Of a stretch of DNA of 6,949 nucleotides, positions 6,388 to 6,949 are shown in pieces. Positions within the stretch are counted from its first letter, which is position 1. Every line of letters starts with the position of its first letter. The notes under the pieces were generated by a model that searched no databases, had not been told where the DNA came from, and saw only the letters and a list, made by a program, of their open reading frames with translations. Both the position numbers and the translations under genes were made by a program. This stretch comes from Candidatus Portiera sp. (GTDB taxonomy: Bacteria > Pseudomonadota > Gammaproteobacteria > CBDBNL01 > JAAOII01): contig JAAOII010000190.1 in the NCBI GenBank assembly GCA_015163845.1, positions 1 through 6,949 on the forward strand, read 5' to 3'.

Positions 6388-6948
6388 CTATTTGTTTAGG
6401 GAGTTTTTTTGCTTGGATGTTTTACCTGGGCTTTTTGACTTACTTGTTTCCTTGCTGCTCTTGGTTGATTTATTGGCGGGTGTTTTGCTAAGCTTCGTGG
6501 CTTTGCTAGCTGCTTTATCAACTTTCTTGCTTTGTGCCTTTTGTCCCGCCTGTACCTTTTGCCCGAGCAACTTTTTGAGATATTTGCCAGTTACGGATGA
6601 GGGTTGTTTGCTGAGTTCCTCTGGTGTGCCAAATCCTATGACATTACCGCCACGATTACCACCATCTGGTCCCATGTCAATTATCCAGTCGGCTGTCTTG
6701 ATTACGTCAAGGTTATGCTCTATCACTATTACAGTGTTGCCTAGGTCTTTGAGTTTGTGCAAGACGCTGAGTAGTTGTTTGATGTCATGGAAGTGTAAAC
6801 CAGTGGTTGGTTCATCCAAGAAATACAAGGTCTTGCCAGTGTTGGTGCGACTGAGTTCTTTGGACAATTTTATTCTTTGGGCTTCGCCACCAGAAAGTAA
6901 AGTGGCACTATGCCCCATCTTGAGATAGCTCAAGCCAACTTCCAGTAG
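6388..6948 (-). CDS. uvrA: UvrA excinuclease subunit A, C-terminal fragment with a basic tail
   Basis: This is the last 186 residues of the UvrABC damage-recognition ATPase. The gene continues past the window's right edge, and the five codons before the internal TTG at 6933 (LLEVG) fit UvrA, so that TTG is not the start. Visible in order, counting from the codon at 6948, are the ABC signature LSGGEAQ (18-24), Walker B YFLDE (42-46) with the following EPTTGLH, and the H-loop His78 in VIVIEHN. These form the second ATPase domain, complete at its C-terminal side. After GKYLKKLLG the protein carries a tail of about 57 residues made almost only of Lys, Ser, Thr, Ala and Gln, which most UvrA proteins lack or have much shorter. 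It is probably disordered and may bind DNA non-specifically. The gene probably heads a uvrA-ribB transcription unit. Confidence 0.96.
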   Translation of the reverse strand, partial: LLEVGLSYLKMGHSATLLSGGEAQRIKLSKELSRTNTGKTLYFLDEPTTGLHFHDIKQLLSVLHKLKDLGNTVIVIEHNLDVIKTADWIIDMGPDGGNRGGNVIGFGTPEELSKQPSSVTGKYLKKLLGQKVQAGQKAQSKKVDKAASKATKLSKTPANKSTKSSKETSKSKSPGKTSKQKNSLNK

Positions 6949-6949
6949 C

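Noticed and set aside
6383..6928. Long plus-strand open frame opposite uvrA
   Set aside because: It is antisense to well-recognised UvrA motifs and its Leu/Ser/Cys-rich translation is a shadow of the Lys-rich tail.
6931..6933. TTG as the start of a short ABC-type protein
   Set aside because: It lies within uvrA just before LSGGEAQ, and the preceding codons continue the UvrA sequence.

Overview
The window joins a conserved housekeeping block on the right to an accessory, defence-like region on the left. The right block, on the minus strand, is the C-terminal part of uvrA (its N-terminus lies beyond the window's right edge) followed after 22 bp by a complete ribB. The UvrA wording around the Walker B and H-loop (LHFHDI, VIVIEHNLDVIKTADWIID) and the stand-alone RibB suggest a low-GC proteobacterium, perhaps gammaproteobacterial. 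This is a weak inference, and no phylogenetic marker settles it. TGA is used as a normal stop. The left genes are visibly more AT-rich than uvrA and ribB, consistent with acquired DNA.

Layout. 2-3315 (+): two tandem paralogous DUF262-DUF1524 proteins (GmrSD-like). The first is cut by the left edge and keeps the HNH-type His. The second is complete and has Tyr in its place. 3397-5423 (-): an ImmA/IrrE-type HTH metallopeptidase, a DUF4411 PIN-like protein and a small charged protein in one compact operon, convergent with the DUF262 pair and resembling a toxin-antitoxin or defence module. A consensus sigma-70-type promoter with a palindrome in its spacer sits just upstream of this operon. 5559-6365 (-): a frameshifted duplicate of the ribB 3' end, then ribB itself. 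6388-6948 (-): uvrA.

The most informative structure lies in the repeats. The ribB 3' end is present three times in the same orientation: the functional end (5712-5859), a nearly adjacent decayed copy (5559-5709), and a short older copy (3351-3393) on the far side of the immA-PIN operon. This looks like repeated cassette insertion at the ribB 3' end, delimiting a cassette of about 2.2 kb. Inside it, the immA-PIN pair is bracketed by an 87-bp direct repeat (3564-3650 and 5421-5507) made from the 5' end of the small gene, so that the small gene exists as a truncated upstream copy plus a complete downstream copy. The immA start codon falls exactly at the repeat junction.

No tRNA, rRNA, CRISPR array, IS element or integrase gene was seen. 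No stretch longer than 300 bp lacks a gene or a described repeat.
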